Shown here: positions 36,035-44,601 of the stretch, one piece after another
How the letters are laid out: each line of letters starts with the position of its first letter
How positions within the stretch are numbered: position 1 is the stretch's first letter
NCBI RefSeq assembly: GCF_021655115.1
Contig: NZ_PPXY01000023.1
Location: forward strand, 1 to 64,000
Reading direction: 5' to 3'
Source: Clostridium sp. Cult3
GTDB taxonomy: Bacteria > Bacillota > Clostridia > Tissierellales > Tepidimicrobiaceae
DNA length: 64,000 nt
Position numbers and translations under genes: made by a program
The notes under the pieces: model-generated
Told to the model about the DNA's origin: nothing
Seen by the model: the letters and a program-made list of their open reading frames with translations, nothing else
Databases searched by the model: none

Positions 36035-36304
36035 CTACTGTATGTAAAGATTAATGTTGTTTAACAAATCCGTTGCAAACTGAGTGATAACTTTTAAAAT
36101 CCAAGGTCCAAATATGAGCAAAGACAGTAATACAGCAACGATCTTAGGTACAAAGGCTAGTGTTGCCTCTTGAATTTGGGTAACAGCCTGCAAGATACTA
36201 ACTATTAATCCAACGATTAAACTAACAATTAGCATGGGCGCTGAAACTGCCAAAATAGTCCTTATTGCATCTTGAGCTAACTTTAAAACATCACCATGAT
36301 TCAT
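36035..36304 (-). CDS. fliQ: Flagellar export gate protein FliQ
   Basis: An 89-residue protein with two transmembrane helices (about 15-40 and 52-75), the standard FliQ size. Typical sequence features are AQDAIRTIL, APMLIVSLIVGLIVSILQAVTQIQE (in parts) and TLAFVPKIVAVLL. It assembles with FliP and FliR as the core of the flagellar type III export channel. The gene sits between fliP and fliR. Confidence 0.96.
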   Translation of the reverse strand: MNHGDVLKLAQDAIRTILAVSAPMLIVSLIVGLIVSILQAVTQIQEATLAFVPKIVAVLLSLLIFGPWILKVITQFATDLLNNINLYIQ

Positions 36305-36314
36305 TTTACCACCT

Positions 36315-37073
36315 CTACTTAAAGCCTAATACTAAAGATTTAACTATTAAATTCCACCCATCAACCAATACAAACAATAAAATTTTAAAAGGTAATGATA
36401 TTATAACAGGTGGCAACATCATCATACCCATTGACATTAGTGTACTTGATACCACCATATCTATAACTAAAAATGGAATGTATATTACAAATCCAATTTG
36501 AAAAGCAGTCTTTAATTCACTAATGACAAATGCTGGTATCAAAACATGATTAGGTATTTCTTCTAATTTATTTACCCCTTCCATATTCTTCATATTTAAG
36601 AATAAACCTAGATCCTTGTCTCTGGTCTGCTTAAACATAAATTTACGAATTGGATCCATTGCCCTTTCAATAGCTACTTCTTGATTTATATCCTCCTTTA
36701 GGAAGGGTTGTATCGCATCATTGTTTATCTGAGTAGCAATAGGCGCCATAATAAAAAATGTTAAAAACAAAGCTAAACCAATAACCACCTGATTAGGAGG
36801 TGTTTGTTGAAGACCTAATGCATTTCTAATAAATGACAATACGATTATAATTCGTGTAAAGCTAGTCATCATTATCAATATAGAAGGTGCTAATGTAAGT
36901 ATGGTTAAAACAAATAGTATTTGAAGAGAAAATACATAATTTTGAGGGTCTTTGCTATCTTCTAATCTTATGTTTTTCCCAAATAAAGACATCTCTGGTT
37001 GTGCGTAAGTAACTCCTGTGGTTAAAATTACTATTGTAATTGCAAGTAAAAGAACTTTAACACTTTTTTTCAT
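36315..37073 (-). CDS. fliP: Flagellar export gate protein FliP
   Basis: About 252 residues. It begins with a basic stretch and cleavable signal peptide (MKKSVKVLLLAITIVILT, then TGVTYAQ), as typical of FliP, followed by transmembrane helices and the family signatures MTSFTRIIIVLSFIRNALGLQQTPPNQV (core RIIIVLSFIRNALGLQQTPP) and ELKTAFQIGFVIYIPFLVIDMVV. The ATG at 37073 starts at the signal peptide; a longer TTG-start reading adds seven charged residues and is unlikely. The start overlaps fliO by 17 bases. Confidence 0.95.
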   Translation of the reverse strand: MKKSVKVLLLAITIVILTTGVTYAQPEMSLFGKNIRLEDSKDPQNYVFSLQILFVLTILTLAPSILIMMTSFTRIIIVLSFIRNALGLQQTPPNQVVIGLALFLTFFIMAPIATQINNDAIQPFLKEDINQEVAIERAMDPIRKFMFKQTRDKDLGLFLNMKNMEGVNKLEEIPNHVLIPAFVISELKTAFQIGFVIYIPFLVIDMVVSSTLMSMGMMMLPPVIISLPFKILLFVLVDGWNLIVKSLVLGFK

Positions 37074-37566
37074 GGTTTTCGTCTTCCTTATCAATTAATT
37101 TATTAGCTTTGATAAAAAATTTACTAATATTACTTTTAAATCTATTTATATAAGTTCGATTGTCTACATTCATATTTTTATACTTGTCCAATTGTTCATC
37201 AAAATCTATAGTTGTTTCTATTTCCTCTTTAGGAAATTTATCTACCATTTCAATGTTGTTGTTGCTAATAGCAAACACATATATATAATTTTTTATCTCT
37301 ACTAATGTTATTTTTGTATTAGCATCTAGATGTAAAATATCAACAATCCTCATGTATTTGCTATTAACAAACTTTTTAGAGCTTTTAGCTATAAACCTAG
37401 TACCATAAATTGCTGCTATTATTACCAATATAAATATTACCGTATAGAATATCAGCTTAAATACAGCCTTTCCCATGCCATAGTCTGGACCTACAGCATA
37501 TGCTATATCCTTTGTTAATAATGCCATAATGAATATTAGGCTAAATCTTTGCTTACTATTGTCCAT
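37057..37566 (-). CDS. fliO: Flagellar biosynthesis protein FliO (FliZ of Bacillus)
   Basis: A 169-residue membrane protein, the least conserved export-apparatus component, which helps FliP assembly. It has an N-terminal signal-like helix (about 8-24), a transmembrane helix (about 32-55, LIFYTVIFILVIIAAIYGTRFI in parts) and a small cytoplasmic beta domain typical of the family (KYMRIVDILHLDANTKITLVEI). The gene is just before fliP, the expected position. The last 17 bases overlap fliP. Confidence 0.88.
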   Translation of the reverse strand: MDNSKQRFSLIFIMALLTKDIAYAVGPDYGMGKAVFKLIFYTVIFILVIIAAIYGTRFIAKSSKKFVNSKYMRIVDILHLDANTKITLVEIKNYIYVFAISNNNIEMVDKFPKEEIETTIDFDEQLDKYKNMNVDNRTYINRFKSNISKFFIKANKLIDKEDENHEKKC

Positions 37567-37568
37567 TC

Positions 37569-37931
37569 TTAGCTCAAGACCTTTTTTACAGCTTCTATGA
37601 CTCTATCAGCTTGGAAGGGCTTTACAATAAAATCCTTAGCCCCTGCTTGTATTGCCTCTATAACCATAGCTTGCTGTCCCATTGCAGAACACATTACTAT
37701 TTTTGCATTTCCATCTATATTCTTTATTTCCCTTACAGCTTGAATTCCATCCATCTCTGGCATTGTAATATCCATTATAACCAATTCTGGGTTTAGTTCT
37801 TTAAATTTTTCTACTGCTTTTACTCCATTTTCAGCTTCTCCCACTACTTGAAAACCATTTTTTGTGAGGATGTCTTTTATCATCATCCTCATAAATGAAG
37901 CATCATCTACGATTAAAATTCCTTTTGCCAT
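37569..37931 (-). CDS. cheY: Chemotaxis response regulator CheY
   Basis: A 120-residue stand-alone receiver domain. Conserved residues are the acidic pair in ILIVDDASFMR near residues 9-10, the phosphorylated Asp in LVIMDITMPEMDG near 53-54, Thr/Ser in MCSAMG near 83 and Lys in FIVKPF near 104. CheA phosphorylates it; CheC and FliY remove the phosphate. Encoded between fliY and fliO, as in B. subtilis. Confidence 0.97.
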   Translation of the reverse strand: MAKGILIVDDASFMRMMIKDILTKNGFQVVGEAENGVKAVEKFKELNPELVIMDITMPEMDGIQAVREIKNIDGNAKIVMCSAMGQQAMVIEAIQAGAKDFIVKPFQADRVIEAVKKVLS

Positions 37932-37963
37932 ATTGATTCCTCCCTTTGAAATTTTATTACCCG

Positions 37964-39103
37964 TTACTTGCCATAGGAATTGTCTATATCCGTTATTCTT
38001 ATGCCAAAATTATCATCGATTACAACGACTTCTCCTTTTGCAATATATTTTCCATTTGCATAGATATTCAAAGGCTCCCCAACTAACTTATCCAATTCCA
38101 CTACAGTACCTGGGCCATATTCTAATATCTCACCAATTTTTTTGGTAGTTCTTCCTAGTTCAGCAGTAATCTCAACTGGTATATCACCAACTAAATCAAT
38201 AGATTCATTATAACTGACATCAACATCGGTGTCAAAGGTTTCAAACTGCGGTTTTTTAATGACTACAGGGTCTTTTTTATCTTTATCAAACTCTTTTTCC
38301 CTTATAGGCGTTTCTTCTATAGTTGCATTATAACTATCTATACCCTTTTCTACTAAATTATTTGGACTATCTAGATTATATTCATCTTCGTAATCCATAG
38401 AATTTGCGGTCTCTACATCTTGATCTTGAGAAGTATCCCCTAATAGATTTTCTACCATATCCTGTCCAAATTCTAAAGGTATTAATTGCATAAGTTCACT
38501 ATCTATTAAATCATCAACGATCATTTTAAAGGACACTTTAATTATAGGATCAGAACTTTTTAAAACTTCTAAAGTTTCCCTTCCTTCATCAAAAGTTATT
38601 TCATATGATTTTGGAGGCTCAATATCTATTTTTTTCATAAATATTTCCGATAAAGAAGTACATGCGGAACCCATCATCTGGTTCATTACCTCCGATATAG
38701 CGCTTAAATCCAACTCTGTTAATTCCCTATCTGTATCTATTTCATTGTTTCCCAACATTATGTCGGTTATTATTTTTACATCATCTACATTTATCATCAA
38801 TACATTTGAACCTTCAAATCCTTCCCTATACTTTACATCAACTGCAACAAATGGAATCGGATACTCGTAGGAAAGCTCTCCAGTAGTAGTTACTGTAACC
38901 GTTGGAGTTGTAATTATGACTTTTCTATTTAATAGAGTGGATAAAGTTGTTGCAGCAGTTCCCATGCTTATATTGCCAATTTCGCCTATTGTATCTTTTT
39001 CAATTTCCGATACTACATCATTTTCAACATAATCCTCATTTATATCCTCTGTACCTTTTAGTAGAGAATCAATTTCTTCTTGCGAAAGCATGTCTTTAGT
39101 CAT
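37964..39103 (-). CDS. fliY: Flagellar switch protein FliY (CheC-like domain plus FliN domain)
   Basis: About 379 residues. An N-terminal EIDSLL motif in MLSQEEIDSLLKG resembles the CheY-P-binding peptide of FliM. The CheC-like phosphatase domain has two sites, GEIGNISMGTAATTL near 40 and ISEVMNQMMGSACTSL near 135. A long acidic linker (about 235-295) leads to the C-terminal FliN/SpoA domain (VEITAELGRTTKKIGEILEYGPG). It is both a C-ring component and a CheY-P phosphatase in B. subtilis. The start is one of several in-frame ATGs at 39103-39115; all overlap the end of fliM, so the exact start is uncertain. Confidence 0.94.
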   Translation of the reverse strand: MTKDMLSQEEIDSLLKGTEDINEDYVENDVVSEIEKDTIGEIGNISMGTAATTLSTLLNRKVIITTPTVTVTTTGELSYEYPIPFVAVDVKYREGFEGSNVLMINVDDVKIITDIMLGNNEIDTDRELTELDLSAISEVMNQMMGSACTSLSEIFMKKIDIEPPKSYEITFDEGRETLEVLKSSDPIIKVSFKMIVDDLIDSELMQLIPLEFGQDMVENLLGDTSQDQDVETANSMDYEDEYNLDSPNNLVEKGIDSYNATIEETPIREKEFDKDKKDPVVIKKPQFETFDTDVDVSYNESIDLVGDIPVEITAELGRTTKKIGEILEYGPGTVVELDKLVGEPLNIYANGKYIAKGEVVVIDDNFGIRITDIDNSYGK

Positions 39104-40088
39104 ATTCATCACCATCCTTTACAACCTTTGCTATTTTAATTGCCATCTTATTTCTAGATACACCAATATCGCCTAAAAATTTGATCTGGGAGCCAATTCT
39201 AACCCTAGCCCTTTCATCTGTGCTTCTATTTAATTTTACTACATCTCCTTCTTGCAAATCCAAAACATCTCTTATTCTCACAAAAGTTGAACCCAATTCA
39301 ACTTTTACTGGCACTCTTGTCTCTAACATTCTTTCCTTTATAGCCAACATTTCCTTTTCGGATAATTCCTTCTGTTCTGTTGAAAACCAATATTTAGTAC
39401 TAAGTTTATCTAATATTGGTTCGATAACAAGATGGGGTATACAAACATTTAACATTCCTTCTGTTGAACCAACTTCTATATTCAAGGTCACAAGAGCAAT
39501 AGTTTCATTCGGAGGCACTATTTGAGCAAATTGTGGATTGACTTCAATCTTATCTAACGTTGGTTTCAATTGGATTACATTACCCCAAGCTTCTTGGATA
39601 ATAGGCATTATCTTTTCTATCATACTATCTAGCAATGATAATTCTATTTCAGTAAATGCCCTAATTTCTTGTTTCTCGGTACCGTCTCCACCTAAAAGCC
39701 TATCTAATATGGAGTATACAACATTTGTTGATATATCCATGAGGATTTGACCATTCAATGGTCTGAAATCAATTATGCTTAAAAATGCTGGATTAGAGAT
39801 TGCATTGCTAAATTCATTATAGGCGAATTGATCTACAGTTAAAATTGATATCTTGACTGGTGCTCTTAAGTATCCAGACAAAAATGTTTGGAGTAGTCTA
39901 CCAAAGTTTTCATGGATTATTTCCAATGTTCTTAATTGGTCCTTTGCTATTTTTTGTGGATTCCTGAAATCGTACTTTTTTACTTTGGTTGAACTTTCTA
40001 CCTCTTGTATTTCTTCGACATCTACTTCTCCAGAACTCAAAGCTTGAAGTAGTGCATCAATTTCATTTTGTGATAGTACTTCAGACAA
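39096..40088 (-). CDS. fliM: Flagellar motor switch protein FliM
   Basis: A 330-residue C-ring protein that binds CheY-P and controls rotation direction. The N-terminal peptide LSQNEIDALLQALSSGEVD is the CheY-P-binding motif. The middle domain (about 40-230) includes HENFGRLLQTFLSGYLRAPVKI in parts and the GGDGTE motif near residue 130; the C-terminal SpoA domain covers 255-325. The protein has the normal length. Its end overlaps the start region of fliY. Confidence 0.97.
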   Translation of the reverse strand: MSEVLSQNEIDALLQALSSGEVDVEEIQEVESSTKVKKYDFRNPQKIAKDQLRTLEIIHENFGRLLQTFLSGYLRAPVKISILTVDQFAYNEFSNAISNPAFLSIIDFRPLNGQILMDISTNVVYSILDRLLGGDGTEKQEIRAFTEIELSLLDSMIEKIMPIIQEAWGNVIQLKPTLDKIEVNPQFAQIVPPNETIALVTLNIEVGSTEGMLNVCIPHLVIEPILDKLSTKYWFSTEQKELSEKEMLAIKERMLETRVPVKVELGSTFVRIRDVLDLQEGDVVKLNRSTDERARVRIGSQIKFLGDIGVSRNKMAIKIAKVVKDGDEYD

Positions 40089-40107
40089 TGGCCTCCACCT
40101 CCCCTCC

Positions 40108-40533
40108 TTACTGTATAATCAAATCATCAAAATATACATTAGTTATGGTCTCATCGTTAAACAATTTTATCAAACTTTCATTAATTTCTTTCTGTAACTT
40201 CACTTGTCCTTCTTCCCCTTGGAGTTCTTCTTCTGTTTTACTTCTGATGATCTTATTTATATCATCCCTTATTAAAAATTGTTTCTCCTCTAGGAATTCT
40301 AAAGTTTTTTTGTTGTTTGTTTCTATAGTTGTTTTAACCTTGACTATTTTTTTACTATCTTTAATATTGCAATACATGTCTTGTAAGGTCAAATTAAAAG
40401 TTTCAGTATGTTTTCTATTAGAAACGTTGGCATTATTATTTCGATAAAATACAACACCTAATCCAATTCCTACAACTGCCAAAATAACAACTATTATTAA
40501 AAGAACTACCAGTATTGTATTTCTATTATTCAT
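40108..40533 (-). CDS. fliL: Flagellar basal body-associated protein FliL
   Basis: About 141 residues with one N-terminal membrane anchor (about 6-30, ILVVLLIIVVILAVVGIGLG in part) and a periplasmic-type FliL domain on the outer face. FliL rings surround the stator and support torque. The ATG at 40533 follows GGAG by 7 bases; an upstream GTG that adds six residues has only a weak site. The end ETITNVYFDDLIIQ matches the family's usual conserved C-terminus. Located between motB and fliM. Confidence 0.9.
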   Translation of the reverse strand: MNNRNTILVVLLIIVVILAVVGIGLGVVFYRNNNANVSNRKHTETFNLTLQDMYCNIKDSKKIVKVKTTIETNNKKTLEFLEEKQFLIRDDINKIIRSKTEEELQGEEGQVKLQKEINESLIKLFNDETITNVYFDDLIIQ

Positions 40534-40554
40534 ATTATCACTCCATTTCACCTG

Positions 40555-41271
40555 CTAAGGTTCTATTTCTTCAAAGGAAGATCTTAATATAACAATATCC
40601 ACCCTTCTATTTTTAGCTTTGTTCTCCCTTGTATCATTGGGAGCTATTGGTCTGTAATAGCTATAACCCGAAGAGGAGATTCTACTACCGTCTATGTTTT
40701 CTTCCTCCACAAGATACCTTAATACATTGGTAGCCCTAGTAGAGGACAACTCCCAATTAGTTGGATATTTTTTAGAATATAATATTGGATCTGTGTCCGT
40801 GTGACCTTCTACCTTAATCAATCTATCTCGGAACTCATCCCTATTTAATATTTCTGCTACGGTTTCTAATATTTCTATAGATTCTGGCTTCAATTCAGCT
40901 TTTCCTGAATCAAACAATACATTGTCCATAAAGCGAACTATAAGACCCCTTTCTTCTACAGAAAGAAGAATCTCTGCTCCAAGCCCAACGCTATCAGCAT
41001 ATTCTTCTAAAATACCTTTTAGTTTTTCTAAATCTTCTTCTAATAGATCCTCTGACGACTCAGCATTTTCACCAAGTTCTAAGGTTGTTCCTCCTTCTAG
41101 TACTCCCGTACCGCCTTGAAAACTACTCATTATAGTTCTAAATTTTTGTGCATCAATATTCGAAAAAGAAAATAAAAGTACAAAAAAACATAATAGAAGA
41201 GTTACCAGGTCGCTATAGGTTGTCAGCCAACTATCAGTGTTGCTTTCTTCCGTCTTTCTTCTTTTTTTCAT
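40555..41271 (-). CDS. motB: Flagellar stator protein MotB
   Basis: A 238-residue stator subunit. A basic N-terminus is followed by one transmembrane helix (WLTTYSDLVTLLLCFFVLLF in part) containing the essential proton- or sodium-binding Asp in TYSDLV near residue 21. The plug/linker region follows, then a C-terminal OmpA-like peptidoglycan-binding domain (about 115-230) with VEGHTDTDPI and NRRVDIVI. The motB start overlaps the motA stop by one base (TAATG), so they are coupled. Ion type cannot be decided from this. Confidence 0.96.
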   Translation of the reverse strand: MKKRRKTEESNTDSWLTTYSDLVTLLLCFFVLLFSFSNIDAQKFRTIMSSFQGGTGVLEGGTTLELGENAESSEDLLEEDLEKLKGILEEYADSVGLGAEILLSVEERGLIVRFMDNVLFDSGKAELKPESIEILETVAEILNRDEFRDRLIKVEGHTDTDPILYSKKYPTNWELSSTRATNVLRYLVEEENIDGSRISSSGYSYYRPIAPNDTRENKAKNRRVDIVILRSSFEEIEP

Positions 41272-42056
41272 TATACTCCCTCTCTCTCCATCTGCTTTCT
41301 ATAATCCCTTCTCATTTCAGGAGGTATGAAAGTTTTAAGTTTCTCTTCTATTATCCTTGGATTTTCACCTGCCTGTATTGATAACAAGCCTTCTACCATT
41401 AACTCCTTAACCAATATTTCTGATTTACTTCTTACTTTTAGCTTTTTAGCTAAGGGTAAGAAGATTACATTAGCTAACATGGAGCCATAAAAAGTAGTTA
41501 CCAATGCAACAGACATATTTGGTCCTATAGCACTAGGGTCATCTAAATATTTCAACATATTTATAAGCCCTATTAATGTACCAATCATACCAAATGCAGG
41601 AGCATATGTACCCATAGTTTCAAATATACTTTGACCTTCCATATGTCTTTCCTCTAAAAACACTAGCTCTGTTTCCAATATGTTTCTTACTAGTTCAGGA
41701 TCTGTACCGTCAACTATCAACATAATTCCCTTTTTTAAAAATTCATCCTCTAAATTCTCTGCATATTCTTCCAAAGAGAGAAGGCCTTCTTTTCTCGCTA
41801 CATTGGCCAAGCTAATTATTTCTTCAATTACTTCATCGGGAGAAGTCTCCTTGTATACGAAGGCTTTCTTAATAACCTTAGAAGTATTAAGAAAATTTTT
41901 TATGGGAAAACTAGCTAAAGTTGAAGCTATAGTTCCACCTAATACAATAATTAAAGAGGGTAAGTGAAAATATGAACCTAGCTCCCCTGATGTAACAATA
42001 CCCCCTATGATAAACACAAGTCCCAAAAAGAGACCAACAACCGTTGATATATCCAA
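41271..42056 (-). CDS. motA: Flagellar stator protein MotA
   Basis: A 261-residue membrane protein with four transmembrane helices (about 1-20, 30-50, 145-170, 180-205). The loop with conserved charged residues and the family segment FETMGTYAPAFGMIGTLIGLINML is present in parts. The start is TTG, backed by GAGGTG 6 bases upstream that overlaps the flbD stop. In clostridia motAB often sits inside the fla/che operon, as here; in B. subtilis it is elsewhere. Confidence 0.96.
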   Translation of the reverse strand: MDISTVVGLFLGLVFIIGGIVTSGELGSYFHLPSLIIVLGGTIASTLASFPIKNFLNTSKVIKKAFVYKETSPDEVIEEIISLANVARKEGLLSLEEYAENLEDEFLKKGIMLIVDGTDPELVRNILETELVFLEERHMEGQSIFETMGTYAPAFGMIGTLIGLINMLKYLDDPSAIGPNMSVALVTTFYGSMLANVIFLPLAKKLKVRSKSEILVKELMVEGLLSIQAGENPRIIEEKLKTFIPPEMRRDYRKQMEREGV

Positions 42057-42059
42057 TTG

Positions 42060-42272
42060 CTACACCTCTTTCTCTTCAACTCTTCTTTTACATTCAATAG
42101 ATCTAGATTTAAAATTAATAACTTTATCTATTATTTCATCTACAGTTTCTACAACTACTACTTTTTGTCCAGTAGTTAATGTTATAACCGTATCAGGGGT
42201 TTCCTCGACATACAGTATTAAATCACTATTCACTACAAATTCTTTTCCATTTAATCTTTTTACCTTAATCAT
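42060..42272 (-). CDS. flbD: FlbD/SwrD family flagellar protein
   Basis: A 70-residue protein whose start MIKVKRLNGKEFVVNSDLI and following LILYVEETPDTVITLTTGQK are diagnostic of FlbD (SwrD in B. subtilis, where it increases motor torque through stator function). Direct adjacency to motA, with the motA ribosome-binding site overlapping its stop, fits that role. It follows flgE by 48 bases. Confidence 0.93.
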   Translation of the reverse strand: MIKVKRLNGKEFVVNSDLILYVEETPDTVITLTTGQKVVVVETVDEIIDKVINFKSRSIECKRRVEEKEV

Positions 42273-42320
42273 AGTATCCCACCTTTTTTAGGTAGGGTAG
42301 ATCTACCCTACCTAAATAAA

Positions 42321-43712
42321 TTATCTTTTCATGTTAACTAGTTCTTGTAACATCTCATCGGATGTTGTGATGATCCTAGAATTGGCCTGAAAACCCCTTT
42401 GAGTAGTAATCATCTCTGTAAATTCCATAGATAGATCTACATTAGACATCTCTAATGTACCAGCTGCAATTGGCCCATAGCCGCTACTAGCAGCCTTTCC
42501 AAATTGGGGTTCGCCTGAGTTTCTGGTATCTACGAAGAAGTTGTTCCCTATTTTTTGAAGTCCCATTGAGTTGTCAAATTTAGCTAATATAATCTGGCCT
42601 AAGGCTTTCCTTTCACCATTTGTAAATACGCCTAATACAGTACCTGTAGCGTCGATAGAATATCCTTCTAATTTACCTGATGAATTTCCATCCTTAGCGT
42701 GGGGTTTTGCATCCATATCATTAGCATGCTGAGTAAGTAGCCTATAGCTATCACTGTTATTAGAATCAAATATGGTTATATCCTTAAAATTTCCTGATGG
42801 TTCTATTTCACCAATTTTGTCTCCAGCTTTGTTTCTATCGAATTTAATACCATTTAAATTAGTTAATTTCACTGTAAAATCTTCTACATTGTCACCCTTT
42901 ACAGGTTTGTCCCCAATTTCGATCAATTTTCCATTAGCATCAAAGGTTAGCCCTAATGAATCCCCTTCTAATACACCCGCTGGAACTTCCACATAATTTC
43001 CTGTTGATTGTTCCGTTATTCTGTCCAAGCTCATAGTCCAATTGTGTACTTTTTCTTCTCCTTCTCCCTCGCTTTGTCTTTTAACAAACTTAAAAGTTAT
43101 TATATAAGAATTTCCCAGACTATCCTTAATGACCGTATCTGCCTTATATGCACCTGAATCTCCTTCCTCATTTCTAGAATCTAGATTCCCTTCGAAATAT
43201 ATCTTCTCAGTTGCCGTAGGTGCCTTAGTTTCTGACTTATTAACTCGAATTCCTCCAACCTCCGATGTTATATTTCCCTCTTCATTAGCTAAGTACCCTA
43301 ACACCTTATATCCATCAGCTGTAACTAAGTTTCCATCTCTATCTAAAGTAAAGTTCCCCGCCCTAGTGTAGTATCTATTTTCAAAATTAGTATCGTCAGA
43401 TACCACGAAGAATCCTTCTCCATCTATCATCAAATCTTCTGGGTTGTCCGTCCTTTGGGCTGGCCCTTTGGTATGGATAGTATTGATGGAACCAATATTT
43501 ACACCCAATCCTATTTGCTGAGGATTGGTACCTCCTCTACCCCCTTGGGGAGCACTAGCTCCTCTAATTACTTGACTAAACACCTCTTGAAAGGTCATAG
43601 TGTTTTTCTTATAGCCTATGGTGTTCACATTGGCTATATTATTTCCTATGACATCCATCTTATTTTGGTGCACCCTCAAACCCGATACACCTGCATACAT
43701 TGATCTCATCAT
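42321..43712 (-). CDS. flgE: Flagellar hook protein FlgE
   Basis: A 463-residue hook subunit. The N-terminal D0 region has MRSMYAGVSGLRVHQNKMDV and GNNIANVNTIGYKK, the central D1-D2 region is variable, and the C-terminal D0 helix ends EMITTQRGFQANSRIITTSDEMLQELVNMKR (in parts). The size is normal for a hook protein, longer than the rod proteins FlgF or FlgG. SD GGGAGG lies 8 bases upstream. A 76-base gap with a weak AT-rich hairpin separates it from the gene upstream. Confidence 0.95.
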   Translation of the reverse strand: MMRSMYAGVSGLRVHQNKMDVIGNNIANVNTIGYKKNTMTFQEVFSQVIRGASAPQGGRGGTNPQQIGLGVNIGSINTIHTKGPAQRTDNPEDLMIDGEGFFVVSDDTNFENRYYTRAGNFTLDRDGNLVTADGYKVLGYLANEEGNITSEVGGIRVNKSETKAPTATEKIYFEGNLDSRNEEGDSGAYKADTVIKDSLGNSYIITFKFVKRQSEGEGEEKVHNWTMSLDRITEQSTGNYVEVPAGVLEGDSLGLTFDANGKLIEIGDKPVKGDNVEDFTVKLTNLNGIKFDRNKAGDKIGEIEPSGNFKDITIFDSNNSDSYRLLTQHANDMDAKPHAKDGNSSGKLEGYSIDATGTVLGVFTNGERKALGQIILAKFDNSMGLQKIGNNFFVDTRNSGEPQFGKAASSGYGPIAAGTLEMSNVDLSMEFTEMITTQRGFQANSRIITTSDEMLQELVNMKR

Positions 43713-43788
43713 ACTTATTACCTCCCATTAGTTGGGCAGCTATATATCCTCTTTCAATCAGATATATATAACCTCCTATCAGGTCCGG
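43713..43788 (-). other. 76-base gap before flgE with weak AT-rich hairpin
   Basis: The longest non-coding stretch inside the motility operon. TATATATC (43741-43748) can pair with GATATATA (43761-43768) around a 12-base loop. No U tract follows on the minus strand, so it is not an intrinsic terminator. An AGGAGG-like sequence also lies here with no convincing small ORF behind it. It may be an mRNA processing or stability site, or nothing. Confidence 0.35.
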
Positions 43789-44169
43789 CTATACAATGAC
43801 TGCCCCGTCAATATTAGTAAATACGTTGTTTCTTAACTGTTCTTTATTTACTGTTGTTATTATAGTCTTGTTTTTAATACTTGCGATAAAGGCTTTGTCT
43901 CCCATTAGTATGAGAGCATCCTTCACGCCTTTTTCTTCTGCCTTATTAAAGCCATATTTTAACCTATCCATCTCCTCGTTGCTTAATGCTATATCCCTTG
44001 TATTCATTCTAGTGATAGCATGTTTGGAAAACTTAATTTCATCATTTTTCCTTTGAGCTCTACCAAGTATCTCTTCAAAGTTCTTCTGCTCTAACTTCTT
44101 ATAAGAATTATTGATAGGAGATGAATTAATCAATCGGTTTTCTAATTGCTTTATATGAATATCATTCAT
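43789..44169 (-). CDS. Flagellar operon protein of the TIGR02530 type
   Basis: About 126 residues. The conserved pattern is FEEILGRAQ, then KFSKHAITRMNTRDIALSNEEMDRLKYG and KAEEKGVKDALILMGDKAFIASIKNKTIITTV, matching the TIGR02530 flagellar-operon family seen between flgD and flgE in Gram-positive bacteria. The function is not established; the position suggests a role in hook assembly. The ATG at 44169 has AGGG 9 bases upstream; a second ATG three codons earlier overlaps that site. Confidence 0.85.
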   Translation of the reverse strand: MNDIHIKQLENRLINSSPINNSYKKLEQKNFEEILGRAQRKNDEIKFSKHAITRMNTRDIALSNEEMDRLKYGFNKAEEKGVKDALILMGDKAFIASIKNKTIITTVNKEQLRNNVFTNIDGAVIV

Positions 44170-44184
44170 ATTAATCATCCCTGT

Positions 44185-44589
44185 CTATTCAATATTTTCC
44201 CCTTCTCCAGGTCCTTCAGGTATAGGTTCCATATCAAAGTAGCTTTCCATAGCCTTTCTAATATTAGTTATCTCCTTAAGTATTTGAACATTGGCTTGAA
44301 TTTGGTTTAAATTTAAACCGTCAATGGAGTCCAACAACTCTTCTCCTAAATTCTCCACATTTTTATTTAGGTTTTGTATTTGCTCTAAGGAAGTAAACTG
44401 AGCTAATTGTGCAATAAATTCCCTATCCTCCATCGGGTTTAATGGGTCTTGATTAGCTAATTGAGTAGTCAATAACCTTAAAAAAGCATCTTTATCTAAG
44501 TCGTTTTTTCTAGTCTCTAATGGTTTTTCGTCCTTTTTATCATCAAAATAATGGATATACTCTTTATACTCTGTATTATCAATTTTCAT
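44185..44589 (-). CDS. flgD: Flagellar hook cap/assembly protein FlgD (short form)
   Basis: A 134-residue FlgD of the short Firmicute type, lacking the large C-terminal Fn3/tudor domains. The N-terminal signature is [43 protein letters not shown] (in parts [20 protein letters not shown]). The C-terminal part ends in an acidic proline-rich tail. FlgD scaffolds hook polymerisation. It sits between fliK and the TIGR02530-type gene. Confidence 0.95.
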   Translation of the reverse strand: MKIDNTEYKEYIHYFDDKKDEKPLETRKNDLDKDAFLRLLTTQLANQDPLNPMEDREFIAQLAQFTSLEQIQNLNKNVENLGEELLDSIDGLNLNQIQANVQILKEITNIRKAMESYFDMEPIPEGPGEGENIE

Positions 44590-44601
44590 CCTTCCACCTC
44601 C

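Noticed and set aside
43741-43768. AT-rich hairpin before flgE as a terminator
   Set aside because: The stem has only one GC pair and no U tract follows on the coding strand.
43690-43775. Small frame beginning CTG/ATT after an AGGAGG-like site before flgE (about 33 codons, IERGYIAAQL...)
   Set aside because: No ordinary start codon at the right distance, it overlaps flgE, and the product has no recognised match.
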